Source of the DNA: Bacillus_BA songklensis
GTDB lineage: Bacteria; Bacillota; Bacilli; Bacillales; Bacillaceae_H
Assembly: GCF_042649685.1 (NCBI RefSeq)
Contig: NZ_JBHRZT010000026.1
Location: forward strand, 32,947 to 96,946
Direction: 5' to 3'
DNA length: 64,000 bases
Shown in pieces: positions 16,318-25,057 of this stretch. Below the pieces are notes generated by a model. That model was not told where the DNA came from. It made no database searches and saw only the letters and a program-made list of their open reading frames with translations. A program made the position numbers and the translations under genes. The stretch's first letter is position 1, and each line of letters opens with the position of its first letter.

Positions 16318-17886
16318 ATGACAACTATTACGAAGATTTCCCCTTTCAAAAACGAGCCTTTTACAGATTTCACGATTGAAGAGAACAAAAAAGCAATGGA
16401 GCTCGCTCTTTCAAAAGTAAAGAATGAACTTGGCAGGGAGTTTCCCCTTCATATTGGGAGCAAAAAGGTAGTAACAGAAGATAAAATCAAGTCGATTAAT
16501 CCAGGGAATGTGGATGAAGTAATCGGTCTTGTAAGCAAGGCAACAAAACAACTTGCAGAAGAAGCCATGCAGGAAGCTTTAAAAACGTTTGAATCATGGA
16601 AGAAGGTTTCCCCTGCAGAACGCGCCGAGTATTTGTTTAAAGCAGCCCGCTTAATGCGTGAACGCAAGCATGAGTTTTCGGCTTTACTTGTTTACGAGTC
16701 AGGGAAAAACTGGGCAGAAGCTGACGCCGACACAGCGGAAGCAATTGATTTCATGGAATTCTATGCTCGAGAAATGCTCCGTCTCAGCGAGACAAATATC
16801 CATCAACCTCTTACAAAAATCGAAGGTGAAGAGAATATATTGACGTACATTCCTCTTGGAGTAGGTGTCATTATCCCGCCATGGAATTTCCCGCTGGCGA
16901 TTTGTGTGGGCATGACTACAGCGGCCATTGTATCAGGAAATACGGTTCTCTTAAAACCGGCTTCTACTACTCCGGTTATCGCTCATAAGTTTGTGGCTTT
17001 AATGGAAGAAGTTGGCCTTCCATCAGGTGTCATTAACTTTATTCCGGGAAGTGGAGCCGAAGTCGGTGATTACTTAACCACACATCCGAAAACTCGTTTT
17101 ATTAGTTTTACAGGCTCTAAAGAAATAGGCCTCCGTATCAATCGTTTAGCGGCCGAAACGGCAAACGGACAAATTTGGTTAAAGCGTGTCATAGCGGAAA
17201 TGGGTGGTAAAGATGGTATTGTTGTTGATGAAACAGCCGATTTGGACGCTGCTGCCGCTGCCATTGTTGCCTCTGCCTTCGGGTTTCAAGGACAAAAATG
17301 TTCTGCGGGATCCAGAGCGATAATCGTCGAATCGGTTTATGATGAAGTGGCAAATAAGGTAACAGAATTGACAAAGCAATTACGCGTAGGAAAGCCTGAA
17401 GAAAATGCCCCTATCGGTCCAGTAATTGATCAAAACTCTTTAAACAAAATTTTGGAGTATATTGAAATTGGAAAACAAGAAGGACGACTGCTGACAGGCG
17501 GAGTAAAAGCGAAAGGAAACGGATTTTATATCGAACCTACTGTGTTTGCGGATGTTGATCCGAAAGCCCGTATTATGCAGGAGGAAATTTTCGGCCCTGT
17601 CCTAGCTTTAGCGAAAGTGAAAGATTGGAAAGAAGGAATGGAAGTTTATAACGATACGGAATATGGTCTAACAGGCTCCTATTTTTCACAAGATGAGGAA
17701 CGAATCCAATACGCCTTGGAAACTATTCATTGCGGAAATCTTTATATTAATAGAAAATGTACAGGGGCTCTAGTTGGAGTGCATCCGTTTGGCGGATTCA
17801 ATATGTCCGGTACAGATTCCAAAGCCGGCGGTTATGATTATTTACTATTATTCACACAAGCAAAGCTAACATCCAGAAAATTATAG
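16318..17886 (+). CDS. putC: 1-pyrroline-5-carboxylate dehydrogenase
   Basis: A 522-residue NAD-dependent aldehyde dehydrogenase that converts glutamate semialdehyde/P5C to glutamate, the second step of proline (and arginine) breakdown. Catalytic features are G-Q-K-C-S-A-G-S-R with the nucleophilic cysteine near residue 321, E-M-G-G-K-D with the general-base glutamate near 287, and the F-T-G-S nucleotide-binding turn near 263. The C-terminal block G-H-P-F-G-G of the family appears here as V-H-P-F-G-G-F-N-M-S-G. The start at ATG 16318 is set by AAGGAGTGGAGAAG. It follows proline dehydrogenase closely. It could equally be called rocA-like; the context favours the proline operon. Confidence 0.95.
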   Translation: MTTITKISPFKNEPFTDFTIEENKKAMELALSKVKNELGREFPLHIGSKKVVTEDKIKSINPGNVDEVIGLVSKATKQLAEEAMQEALKTFESWKKVSPAERAEYLFKAARLMRERKHEFSALLVYESGKNWAEADADTAEAIDFMEFYAREMLRLSETNIHQPLTKIEGEENILTYIPLGVGVIIPPWNFPLAICVGMTTAAIVSGNTVLLKPASTTPVIAHKFVALMEEVGLPSGVINFIPGSGAEVGDYLTTHPKTRFISFTGSKEIGLRINRLAAETANGQIWLKRVIAEMGGKDGIVVDETADLDAAAAAIVASAFGFQGQKCSAGSRAIIVESVYDEVANKVTELTKQLRVGKPEENAPIGPVIDQNSLNKILEYIEIGKQEGRLLTGGVKAKGNGFYIEPTVFADVDPKARIMQEEIFGPVLALAKVKDWKEGMEVYNDTEYGLTGSYFSQDEERIQYALETIHCGNLYINRKCTGALVGVHPFGGFNMSGTDSKAGGYDYLLLFTQAKLTSRKL

Positions 17887-17892
17887 AAGCTT

Positions 17893-17928
17893 AAAAGCTC
17901 CCTAATAACGGGAGCTTTAAAAAAAACG
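17893..17928 (+). terminator. Hairpin after P5C dehydrogenase gene
   Basis: The arms AAAGCTCCC and GGGAGCTTT are perfect, but the following run is A8, not T8, on the coding strand. It would terminate minus-strand transcription better than plus-strand transcription. Confidence 0.4.
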
Positions 17929-18038
17929 TCGTATGTATCCGCTTTCATAAAATAAATTCTCCAAAATAGTCGATATATTCTATAAAATGAGATAAAATAT
18001 TATTTTCCTCGAAAACAAACTAGAAGGGAGATGTAATA

Positions 18039-19505
18039 ATGGACATACAGCTTCTTATTTCAATCGCCGTTTACATGGTGGGGATGCTTTTTATAGGGTA
18101 TTATGCGTACAAACGAACGTCCAACTTATCTGATTATATGTTAGGAGGAAGGACACTTGGTCCTGCCGTCACCGCGCTCAGTGCCGGGGCGTCCGATATG
18201 AGCGGATGGCTGCTGATGGGCTTGCCTGGCGCCATGTTTGCTCAAGGACTTAGTGCTTCCTGGATTGTAATTGGGCTTACGCTGGGCGCATATGCCAATT
18301 GGCTTTATGTCGCTCCTCGCCTAAGGACATATTCCGAAATGGCTAACAACTCCATTACCATTCCTGCTTTTTTAGAGAATCGCTTTGATGACCAATCAAA
18401 GATTCTGCGTTTAATTTCTGGATTTGTAATTATTATTTTCTTTACTTTTTATGTATCTTCTGGAATGGTGTCCGGCGGTGTTCTTTTTGAAAACACATTT
18501 AACCTGGATTATCACACAGGCCTATGGGTCGTCGCAGGGGTGGTGATAGCTTATACGCTTTTTGGGGGCTTTCTTGCTGTAAGTTGGACCGATTTTGTTC
18601 AAGGGCTCATCATGTTTATAGCTCTCGTTCTTGTTCCGATCGTTACCATCATGCATGTAGGGGGTATTGGGCCGGCATTCAGTGAAATCAAGTCCATTGA
18701 CCCTAAACTGTTTGATTTATTTAAAGGTACAAGCCTTCTAGGAATCATTTCTTTGTTTGCATGGGGACTAGGTTACTTCGGTCAACCGCATATCATCGTG
18801 CGCTTTATGGCCATTTCTTCTGTAAAGGAAATCAAAAAAGCGCGTCACATTGGAATGGGCTGGATGATTTTTTCAGTCGTTGGTGCCATGTTTACAGGAT
18901 TCGTGGGACTTGCCTACTATTCCAAGCAAGGAATGAAGCTGGCTGATCCCGAAACTATTTTTATTGAATTAGGTAATATTTTGTTTCATCCTATCATTAC
19001 CGGGTTTTTGTTAGCGGCTATTCTCGCTGCGATCATGAGTACCATTTCTTCGCAGCTTCTTGTAACCTCAAGTTCATTAACAGAGGATTTGTACAAAACA
19101 TTTTTCCGCCGTTCAGCAACGGATAAAGAGCTCGTGCTAATTGGTCGTCTTTCCGTATTGTTGGTCTCCATTGTCAGTGTACTTCTTGCTTATAATAAAA
19201 ATGCTTCTATATTATCTCTGGTAGGCTATGCATGGGCTGGTTTCGGGGCTTCCTTTGGACCTGTGATTCTTCTCAGTCTTTATTGGAAACGAATGAACAA
19301 GTGGGGAGCTATTGCAGGAATGATTGCAGGTGCGGTTACCGTTATTGTTTGGACAAAAATCGACTTTTTCAAAGATACTGGCCTTTACGAGATGATACCA
19401 GGGTTTGCGATGAGCTTGATTGCCATCTATGTGGTTAGTCTATTAACCCCTATCCCTTCTAAGGATACTCAGAAACAATTTGACGAATACAAACAATCAG
19501 CTTAA
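18039..19505 (+). CDS. putP: Sodium/proline symporter
   Basis: A 488-residue sodium:solute symporter (SSF family) with about 13 membrane helices. Typical PutP blocks are S-A-G-A-S-D-M-S-G-W-L-L-M-G-L-P-G near residues 47-63 (sodium and proline binding, helix 2) and G-L-G-Y-F-G-Q-P-H near 247-255. The polar C-terminus is short. It imports proline for the enzymes encoded just upstream. The start is ATG 18039, with AAGGGAG 9 nt upstream. It has its own AT-rich upstream region and a strong terminator, so it may be transcribed both alone and from the put promoter. Confidence 0.95.
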   Translation: MDIQLLISIAVYMVGMLFIGYYAYKRTSNLSDYMLGGRTLGPAVTALSAGASDMSGWLLMGLPGAMFAQGLSASWIVIGLTLGAYANWLYVAPRLRTYSEMANNSITIPAFLENRFDDQSKILRLISGFVIIIFFTFYVSSGMVSGGVLFENTFNLDYHTGLWVVAGVVIAYTLFGGFLAVSWTDFVQGLIMFIALVLVPIVTIMHVGGIGPAFSEIKSIDPKLFDLFKGTSLLGIISLFAWGLGYFGQPHIIVRFMAISSVKEIKKARHIGMGWMIFSVVGAMFTGFVGLAYYSKQGMKLADPETIFIELGNILFHPIITGFLLAAILAAIMSTISSQLLVTSSSLTEDLYKTFFRRSATDKELVLIGRLSVLLVSIVSVLLAYNKNASILSLVGYAWAGFGASFGPVILLSLYWKRMNKWGAIAGMIAGAVTVIVWTKIDFFKDTGLYEMIPGFAMSLIAIYVVSLLTPIPSKDTQKQFDEYKQSA

Positions 19506-19520
19506 TAAATTCACTTTGCC

Positions 19521-19556
19521 AAAAGGACGGGAATAAAAACATTCCCGTCCTTTTGT
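19521..19556 (+). terminator. Intrinsic terminator of putP
   Basis: The arms AAAAGGACGGGAAT and ATTCCCGTCCTTTT form a perfect 14-bp stem around AAAAAC, ending in TTTTG. Confidence 0.85.
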
Positions 19557-19604
19557 AAAAACCTTTTCGCTTACTCATGATGCTTAAGGATAAAGAATAT
19601 AAAA

Positions 19605-19775
19605 TTATTTACGTGGATCTAATATATAAATCCGATTTAATCTTTTTGACATCAACCTTGCCTCCCGCCCTCTTCATGTTTCTCGCCCCATCAACTCGAA
19701 TAGGCTAACAAGATTAAATCATAGGGCATGGATGTTTTTTATCCATGCCCTATGATTTATGTGAATCCATATTGT
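19605..19775 (+). repeat. Family A dispersed repeat, copy lacking the first hairpin
   Basis: It begins ATATATAAATCCGATTTAAT and ends ATGATTTATGTGAATCCAT. The tetraloop hairpin region is deleted, so GGCTAACAAG joins directly to the long second hairpin (AAATCATAGGGCATGGAT / ATCCATGCCCTATGATTT, a perfect 18-bp stem). It sits between convergent genes and could serve both as a transcript end. Confidence 0.8.
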
Positions 19776-21462
19776 ATTCTTTCATTTTATTGTATAATGT
19801 TCCCCTTGATATACCGAGTAGCTTAGCAGCTGCGCTCTTGTTTCCGTATGTTTTATTCAGCGCTTCTTCAATTCTTAACGCTTCTCCCTTTTGATATTCC
19901 TTCCCTTTCGATACCGCCTCTTTGGGCATGGATGCGCCATCACCTCTCACCAAGTTATCGGTAGTGATGTTTTGGGGAATGTGCTCAAGCGTAATGACGT
20001 TTCCGTCGTTGAGAAGAACAAATCCTTCCACTACGTTCCGAAGCTCCCGCACATTTCCCGGCCAATCATAGTTCATTAAGGCAGCCCCGACTTCCGGACT
20101 CACGACCGGCATTGACTTTCTATATTTGATCGTAAATTCTTTTAAGAACTTTTGGACTAACTCCATAATATCTTCTTTTCTTTGACGCAATGGAGGAATA
20201 TCAATCTTTATCACGGTTAGATGATAATAAAGATCCTTATGGAACTTTCCTTCTTGCACCAATTCTTCTAACTCAGGAGAAGCAGTCGCAATGACACGTA
20301 TACGTGTTGTCACTAATTCCGTTCCGCCTACATGGTAGAAGGATTGGTTCTGTAGATAGTTCAAAAACTTCACTTGGATATCAAGAGGCATTTGATCAAT
20401 TTCCGCAATGAACAAAGTCCCCTCTTTGGCCTGTTCAATTTTACCCGGCTGACCGGCTTGCTCTTCTTCTGTAAAAGCTCCTCCTTGATAACCGAATAAT
20501 TCTGCTTCTAAAAGGCCTGAAGGAATAGCTGAACAGTTAACGGACACAAAAGGCTTATTGCTTCTTGGGCCGCCATAATGAATGGCTTGTGCCAGCATTT
20601 CCTTCCCTGACCCGTGTTCCCCCACTAATAGGACTGAAATATCGGCATAGGCTGTTTTCTGGGCAATCTTGACTGCCTGTTGGATTTCCGGGCTATCACC
20701 AATCATAGAGGAAAAAGGTCTGTCTTGATGAATAAGCAAAGGGGACGATGCATCAATTTCTTCATTTAGGCGAACAATCGGGGTAATATCATGCTCGGTT
20801 GCAACTCCGCCAATAATTTTATTATCTTGTATAATCGGTGAAGCATTGATTAGTACATGAGTATCTTTGGCAGGGTGATGATACTCTCCCCGAACCGGGC
20901 GCCCCTCATTTAAAATCCGGTGCAACATCACCGATTCAGCATGGAAATGATCGCCAATCTTTCGACCGAGGATGTCTTCCCTCTTAATCCTGTATGTTCT
21001 TTCAGCTGCAGTGTTCCAACATATGACTTTCCCTTCGTGATTTACAGCCGTAACCGCGTCATTAACCGTTTCAGCTAGCGTATGAAAGTAAGCGGCCAGC
21101 TTTTTATTCTCCGTATGTAAATTTTTGATCCATGAATCGGCAGTTATAACTCCAATAATATTTTTTTCTTCATTCTCTATCAGGATTGGCCGTCTCCAAT
21201 CCGCTTCTCCTTCAAACATTTCTTTCATGGAAAAAACAGCAGATGGAAGCCATTGCATTTCTTCAAGCCACTGGATTGCTGACAATGAATCCTCACCTAA
21301 CTCGACCATCTTGTACTCATTGTTTGCAATGGTATAGCACGCTTTTCCTCTGACAACAACAAAATGATATTGTAAAAGCTTGCTTTTTATTTCCATTAAA
21401 GGGGTACACGGCTCAATCAAAATAAAGGAGTGATCCATCTCGATTCGTCCAATCTCAAACAT
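19750..21462 (-). CDS. NtrC/TyrR-like AAA+ regulator lacking sigma54-activator signatures
   Basis: A 570-residue protein with an N-terminal ~110-residue region resembling CBS-type sensor sequence, a PAS domain (about 130-240), an AAA+ domain (about 258-490) and a C-terminal Fis-type helix-turn-helix (L-G-I-S-R-G-T-L-Y-N-K-M near 550). The fold is that of a sigma54 activator, and Walker A is present (G-E-H-G-S-G-K-E). Three hallmarks are altered: the GAFTGA loop reads G-A-F-T-E-E, Walker B reads L-F-I-A-E-I-D instead of L-F-L-D-E, and L-Y-Y-R-L reads L-Y-Y-H-L. This suggests DNA binding without sigma54 remodelling, as in TyrR. It is convergent with putP and is inferred to regulate proline use. 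No -24/-12 promoter is visible there. Confidence 0.82.
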   Translation of the reverse strand: MFEIGRIEMDHSFILIEPCTPLMEIKSKLLQYHFVVVRGKACYTIANNEYKMVELGEDSLSAIQWLEEMQWLPSAVFSMKEMFEGEADWRRPILIENEEKNIIGVITADSWIKNLHTENKKLAAYFHTLAETVNDAVTAVNHEGKVICWNTAAERTYRIKREDILGRKIGDHFHAESVMLHRILNEGRPVRGEYHHPAKDTHVLINASPIIQDNKIIGGVATEHDITPIVRLNEEIDASSPLLIHQDRPFSSMIGDSPEIQQAVKIAQKTAYADISVLLVGEHGSGKEMLAQAIHYGGPRSNKPFVSVNCSAIPSGLLEAELFGYQGGAFTEEEQAGQPGKIEQAKEGTLFIAEIDQMPLDIQVKFLNYLQNQSFYHVGGTELVTTRIRVIATASPELEELVQEGKFHKDLYYHLTVIKIDIPPLRQRKEDIMELVQKFLKEFTIKYRKSMPVVSPEVGAALMNYDWPGNVRELRNVVEGFVLLNDGNVITLEHIPQNITTDNLVRGDGASMPKEAVSKGKEYQKGEALRIEEALNKTYGNKSAAAKLLGISRGTLYNKMKEYNMDSHKS

Positions 21463-21619
21463 CCAAAATCCCTCGCTTTATATGATCTTATCTATACTGT
21501 ATCACGTTTATCTAACGTTTTTCTAGTGCAACGACGATGAAACAAATGTGAATCCTCCACTTCTCTTCGTACATTAAAAAAGTAAACCTCCTTGAATTTT
21601 CCTCAGCGATATTGGCGAG

Positions 21620-21701
21620 AATGTGATAAAATAATAAGTTGTTCTCAATCAGAGGAATCCGTAAAGGGTTCCTCTGATTGAGGCATTTCGTTCTGAAATG
21701 C
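21620..21701 (+). promoter_or_regulatory. Extended -10 promoter and two-hairpin leader of the radical SAM gene
   Basis: TGATAAAAT (21624-21632) is an extended -10 box. About 12 nt downstream starts a perfect 14-bp stem (CTCAATCAGAGGAA / TTCCTCTGATTGAG, 21644-21682), immediately followed by GCATTTC-GTTCT-GAAATGC (21683-21701) and CTTGAGAA, which could alternatively pair with the initial TTCTCAA. No T-run follows, so it looks like a 5' leader structure rather than a terminator. Confidence 0.5.
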
Positions 21702-21775
21702 TTGAGAAACATCAAACAGAAGAAACACCGTTTATATTTTTATAGATGATAGACTAAAGGAGTTCGAATAAATAA

Positions 21776-23545
21776 ATGAAAATTATTTGTGCGACGTTGA
21801 ATGCGAAGTACATTCATACAAATTTAGCGATTCGTTATTTAAAAGCTTATGCCGCTCCTGAGTATGATGTGGAGATGGCCGAATACACCATCAAAGACCC
21901 CTCTTTGAATATCGTGACAGATTTATATAATAAGCAGCCGGATGTGCTGGGATTCAGCTGTTATATCTGGAACATCGAAGAAACGATTAAGGTCATTAAA
22001 ATGATGAAAAAAATCATGCCTGACGTTAAAATCGTGCTTGGCGGCCCTGAAGTGACATATGATGTAAGCGACTGGCTCGACCGCATTCCAGAGGCGGACT
22101 TTATCGTCATCGGTGAAGGTGAAGTCACATTCAAACATTTATTGGACGAGCTTGACGGTGAAGGAAAGTTTGAAGAGGTGAGCGGCCTTGCATTCCGGAA
22201 AAATGGGGAGAAAATCATTAACGCCCAGCGCAACAAAGTCGATTTAAAAGAAATGCCGTCACCGTTTCGCTTTGAAGAGGACATTCCTCACCTGTCCAAA
22301 CGTGTCGTTTATATCGAGACGAGCCGCGGCTGTCCGTTTAGCTGCCAATTTTGCTTGTCATCCATCGAAGTCGGAGTTCGCTATTTTGACCGCGAAAAAG
22401 TGAAAGAAGATATACGCTATTTAATGAAAAACGGCGCTCGCACCATCAAATTTGTCGACCGCACATTTAACATTAGCCGCAGCTACGCGATGGATATGTT
22501 TCAGTTTTTAATTGACGAACATGTTCCGGGTGTCGTGTTCCAGTTTGAAATCACGGCCGACATTATGCGCCCGGAAGTTATTCAGTTTTTAAACGAAAAT
22601 GCTCCTGCAGGATTGTTCCGTTTTGAGATTGGGGTTCAATCAACAAATGATGCGGTCAATGAGCTTGTGATGCGTAAACAAAACTTTGAAAAGCTGACTC
22701 GTACGGTCACGATGGTGAAAGAAGGACGCAAAATCGATCAGCATCTTGACTTGATCGCCGGTCTTCCTGATGAGGATTATAACTCATTCAAGAAAACATT
22801 CAATGACGTATTTGCTCTTCGTCCCGAAGAACTGCAGCTCGGTTTCTTGAAAATGCTGCGCGGTACAGGTGTCCGTTTACGTGCCGATCAACATGATTAT
22901 GTATATATGGACCATGCGCCGTATGAAATTTTAAGCAACAATGTCTTATCCTTTGATGATGTGATTCGCATTAAACAAGTAGAAGATATTTTAGAAAAGT
23001 ACTGGAATGATCACCGCATGGATGAAACGATTGAATACCTCGTATCCCATGTATATGAAACGCCGTTTGATTTCTTCCAAAACTTCGGAACATACTGGGA
23101 TAATCAAGGATGGGTACGCATCGGCCATCAGCTCGAAGACTTATTCCGCCGACTAAAAGAATATTTAACAACTGAAAATTTTAAGGACCAACATGTAATC
23201 GAGGGCTTCATGAAAATCGATTATTTGCAAAATCAAAAATATAAGCCGCGTAAGCCTTGGTGGGATGATGCGGTCCAAAAACAAGTCCGTTCTCACTACT
23301 ACCAGCAGATTTTAGAACAACCAGCTTTAATGGGGGAAACGTTTGTTCAAGAAGGATTAGCAGAAAAAGAACTATACAAACATACAGTACTTGAGTTTCT
23401 TCCATTCGATTACAATCATTATCAACAAACGGGTAAAGTCGTGCAGAAACCATCATTAATGCTTGTGTACTTCGATCCAAAAGAATTGAAAACAAAAGTA
23501 TATACAAGACCGCTTGAAGCATTTGAACTTCCAGTCGCGAACTAA
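21776..23545 (+). CDS. B12-binding-domain radical SAM protein
   Basis: A 589-residue protein with an N-terminal cobalamin-binding Rossmann domain (about 1-135, no His ligand motif), a radical SAM barrel (about 175-380) and a C-terminal ~200-residue domain resembling DUF4080. The [4Fe-4S] motif is C-P-F-S-C-Q-F-C near residues 185-192, and a G-G-P-E-V segment lies near 88. The family contains methylases and ring-forming enzymes, but the substrate of this bacillar subgroup is unknown. The start at ATG 21776 follows AAAGGAG with an unusually long spacing of about 13 nt. The gene stands alone, with a structured leader and its own terminator. Confidence 0.85.
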   Translation: MKIICATLNAKYIHTNLAIRYLKAYAAPEYDVEMAEYTIKDPSLNIVTDLYNKQPDVLGFSCYIWNIEETIKVIKMMKKIMPDVKIVLGGPEVTYDVSDWLDRIPEADFIVIGEGEVTFKHLLDELDGEGKFEEVSGLAFRKNGEKIINAQRNKVDLKEMPSPFRFEEDIPHLSKRVVYIETSRGCPFSCQFCLSSIEVGVRYFDREKVKEDIRYLMKNGARTIKFVDRTFNISRSYAMDMFQFLIDEHVPGVVFQFEITADIMRPEVIQFLNENAPAGLFRFEIGVQSTNDAVNELVMRKQNFEKLTRTVTMVKEGRKIDQHLDLIAGLPDEDYNSFKKTFNDVFALRPEELQLGFLKMLRGTGVRLRADQHDYVYMDHAPYEILSNNVLSFDDVIRIKQVEDILEKYWNDHRMDETIEYLVSHVYETPFDFFQNFGTYWDNQGWVRIGHQLEDLFRRLKEYLTTENFKDQHVIEGFMKIDYLQNQKYKPRKPWWDDAVQKQVRSHYYQQILEQPALMGETFVQEGLAEKELYKHTVLEFLPFDYNHYQQTGKVVQKPSLMLVYFDPKELKTKVYTRPLEAFELPVAN

Positions 23546-23656
23546 TAAAAGAGCTGACTCGAAAGCCTCAAAAAATGGTAATCATTTAATTTTCTAAGAT
23601 AAACTGTCACCGAAATGATTGATTTTCCAGGATTTTTAATGACGGTTCATCGCAGG

Positions 23657-23707
23657 GGGTGTCCCCAAAGTACGTTTTTGTACTTTGGAGACATCCTCTT
23701 TTTACTT
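23657..23707 (+). terminator. Intrinsic terminator of the radical SAM gene
   Basis: The arms CCAAAGTAC and GTACTTTGG (with outer GTC/GAC pairs) surround a GTTTTT loop, followed by a T5 run. The same TCCCAAAAGTAT-type terminator recurs after glcF and the DHA2 transporter. Confidence 0.75.
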
Positions 23708-23881
23708 TTTCTTATTATTTTTACGTGAAGCGGCTTCAGCAGCCGCCTCATATATTTTACTTGCGTTCACGTCACCTAATTCATGACCAAACTCTTCTTG
23801 GAGCAGCTTTCTCACATCCGCTTTTTCGTCCATTAAATTTCCATTTGCTTTACGCGCTTTTTTAAATTCTTTTTTATTCAT
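23702..23881 (-). CDS. Small basic hypothetical protein (59 aa)
   Basis: ATG 23881 to TAA 23702, 59 codons rich in Lys, Ala and Glu, with no membrane segment and a lysine-rich C-terminus. Its start overlaps the stop of the preceding 61-aa ORF by 8 bp, so the two look translationally coupled. I do not recognise the family. The composition resembles minor spore or DNA-associated proteins of bacilli, but this is only an impression. The coding bias and overlap support its being real. Confidence 0.6.
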   Translation of the reverse strand: MNKKEFKKARKANGNLMDEKADVRKLLQEEFGHELGDVNASKIYEAAAEAASRKNNKKK

Positions 23882-24059
23882 GAGGGTATGCTCCTTGTAC
23901 TTTGCCTTTACCCTGACGGCCTTTTTTCGAATTGCGATTAGCGCCTTTCATGACGTTTTCTTCGCCAAATTCCTCTGAGTATCTGGCATTAGGCATGCTT
24001 TCTGTCGGGGTGAAATTCGTATTTCTGGCTGCATCATTCTTCACTTTGCGCTTTGCCAT
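23874..24059 (-). CDS. Small basic hypothetical protein (61 aa), possibly spore-associated
   Basis: It starts at ATG 24059 (Met-Ala-Lys-Arg-Lys-Val-Lys), preceded by AGGGAG with 9 nt spacing. An upstream in-frame extension lacks a binding site. The product is hydrophilic, with a basic N-terminus, the segment N-A-R-Y-S-E-E-F-G-E-E in the middle and a Gly/Lys-rich C-terminus. The composition (no Cys, many Asn, Gly, Lys) recalls small acid-soluble spore proteins of the minor classes, but no family signature is certain. It is the first gene of a two-gene unit with the 59-aa ORF. Confidence 0.6.
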   Translation of the reverse strand: MAKRKVKNDAARNTNFTPTESMPNARYSEEFGEENVMKGANRNSKKGRQGKGKVQGAYPHE

Positions 24060-24280
24060 CATAACCATCTCCCTATCCAAATGGTTTGAGCATAACCGCT
24101 CTTCATTAGTATCAAAGAAAAACGACCGGGTCATGCTTTGAAAAAATTGACTGTCTTTCCTCATCCCCTGTTTTTGGTTCCTGTAAAATCCCGTTTTGAC
24201 GAAGCAATTTTCCTAATCAATCAGGGCACACTAACAAAAATCCTTCTCACCTTCCGCGACTTTTAAAGGAGGCTCATCGC

Positions 24281-24583
24281 ATGGCCAAAATCATGATTAT
24301 GTACCCTATTCCAACCAACAAGGAACAATTTGATAAACTTTATTTTGAAGAACACGTTCCTCTTACTAAGCAACTAAAGGGCGTCACCAACACTTTTGTG
24401 AACAAAGTCGTGCAGAACGTAAACCCTAATCAACCCTTCTACCTGATTGTGGAGCTTGAATTTGAAAGCCTGGATGAACTGCTTCACACGACCGCAACGC
24501 CTGAATGGGAAAAAATAGGCGAAGATGCGAAGCGCCTTACCCCATATTTACCGGAACCTCCGGCCGTTTGTATCTGTGACTAA
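24281..24583 (+). CDS. EthD-family ferredoxin-like dimeric alpha/beta-barrel protein
   Basis: A 100-residue protein with the EthD fold. The N-terminal strand M-I-M-Y-P-I-P is followed by the F-D-K-L-Y-F-E-E-H-V-P-L motif, in which the histidine is the usual conserved residue. EthD proteins accompany various oxidations and small-molecule turnover; the function here is unknown. The ribosome binding site is AAAGGAGG at 24266, about 7 nt from ATG 24281. It is followed by another short co-directional gene. Confidence 0.85.
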   Translation: MAKIMIMYPIPTNKEQFDKLYFEEHVPLTKQLKGVTNTFVNKVVQNVNPNQPFYLIVELEFESLDELLHTTATPEWEKIGEDAKRLTPYLPEPPAVCICD

Positions 24584-24641
24584 TGAAACGACTGATGAGG
24601 GTCAAGGAGACATAATGAATAAATAAAGGAGGAAATGAATC

Positions 24642-24989
24642 TTGAATAAAAAAGATGAAACACTTAAATCTCCCATGATTGACGGCACCATGCCTCATCA
24701 AGCAGATGCTCCTTCTTTTAAGGACACAGGCATTCAAATCCAAAAACCATTCGTAAATCCATATGGGGTCGTTATTGGAGACAGTCAGTATAACTCTGAA
24801 CAATCACCGTTAAACAATTGGAGCGATGAAATCGATCCTGCCATTATGTCCGGTGATGAATGGGTCCATCCAACAAATGATATCGGATGGAACACAGCCG
24901 AAAACCGCGACCTTGTGGAAAGGCAAAAGAAACCTCAAGGTGTCCCGTTTATGCATCCAGACAAAGATGTGAGTTACGGAACTGATTGA
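24642..24989 (+). CDS. Hydrophilic conserved protein (115 aa; DUF3905-like)
   Basis: TTG 24642 has AAAGGAGG nine bases upstream. The protein is soluble and acidic, with many Asp, Asn, Pro and Trp residues and the distinctive stretch D-E-I-D-P-A-I-M-S-G-D-E-W-V-H-P-T-N-D-I. I associate this with the DUF3905 family of spore-formers, from memory only. No catalytic motif is visible. It lies 58 bp after the EthD gene and is closed by a strong terminator. Confidence 0.7.
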   Translation: MNKKDETLKSPMIDGTMPHQADAPSFKDTGIQIQKPFVNPYGVVIGDSQYNSEQSPLNNWSDEIDPAIMSGDEWVHPTNDIGWNTAENRDLVERQKKPQGVPFMHPDKDVSYGTD

Positions 24990-25011
24990 GGTATACTTTC
25001 TTATATAGTCA

Positions 25012-25046
25012 AAAACGGGCCCCTTTTTTAAGGGAGCCCGATTTTT
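25012..25046. terminator. Bidirectional terminator
   Basis: The arms CGGGC-CCTT and AAGG-GCCCG, with T6 on the plus side and T5 on the minus side. It serves the 115-aa gene and possibly the small ORF at 25058-25195. Confidence 0.8.
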
Positions 25047-25057
25047 TGCCCGTTAGC

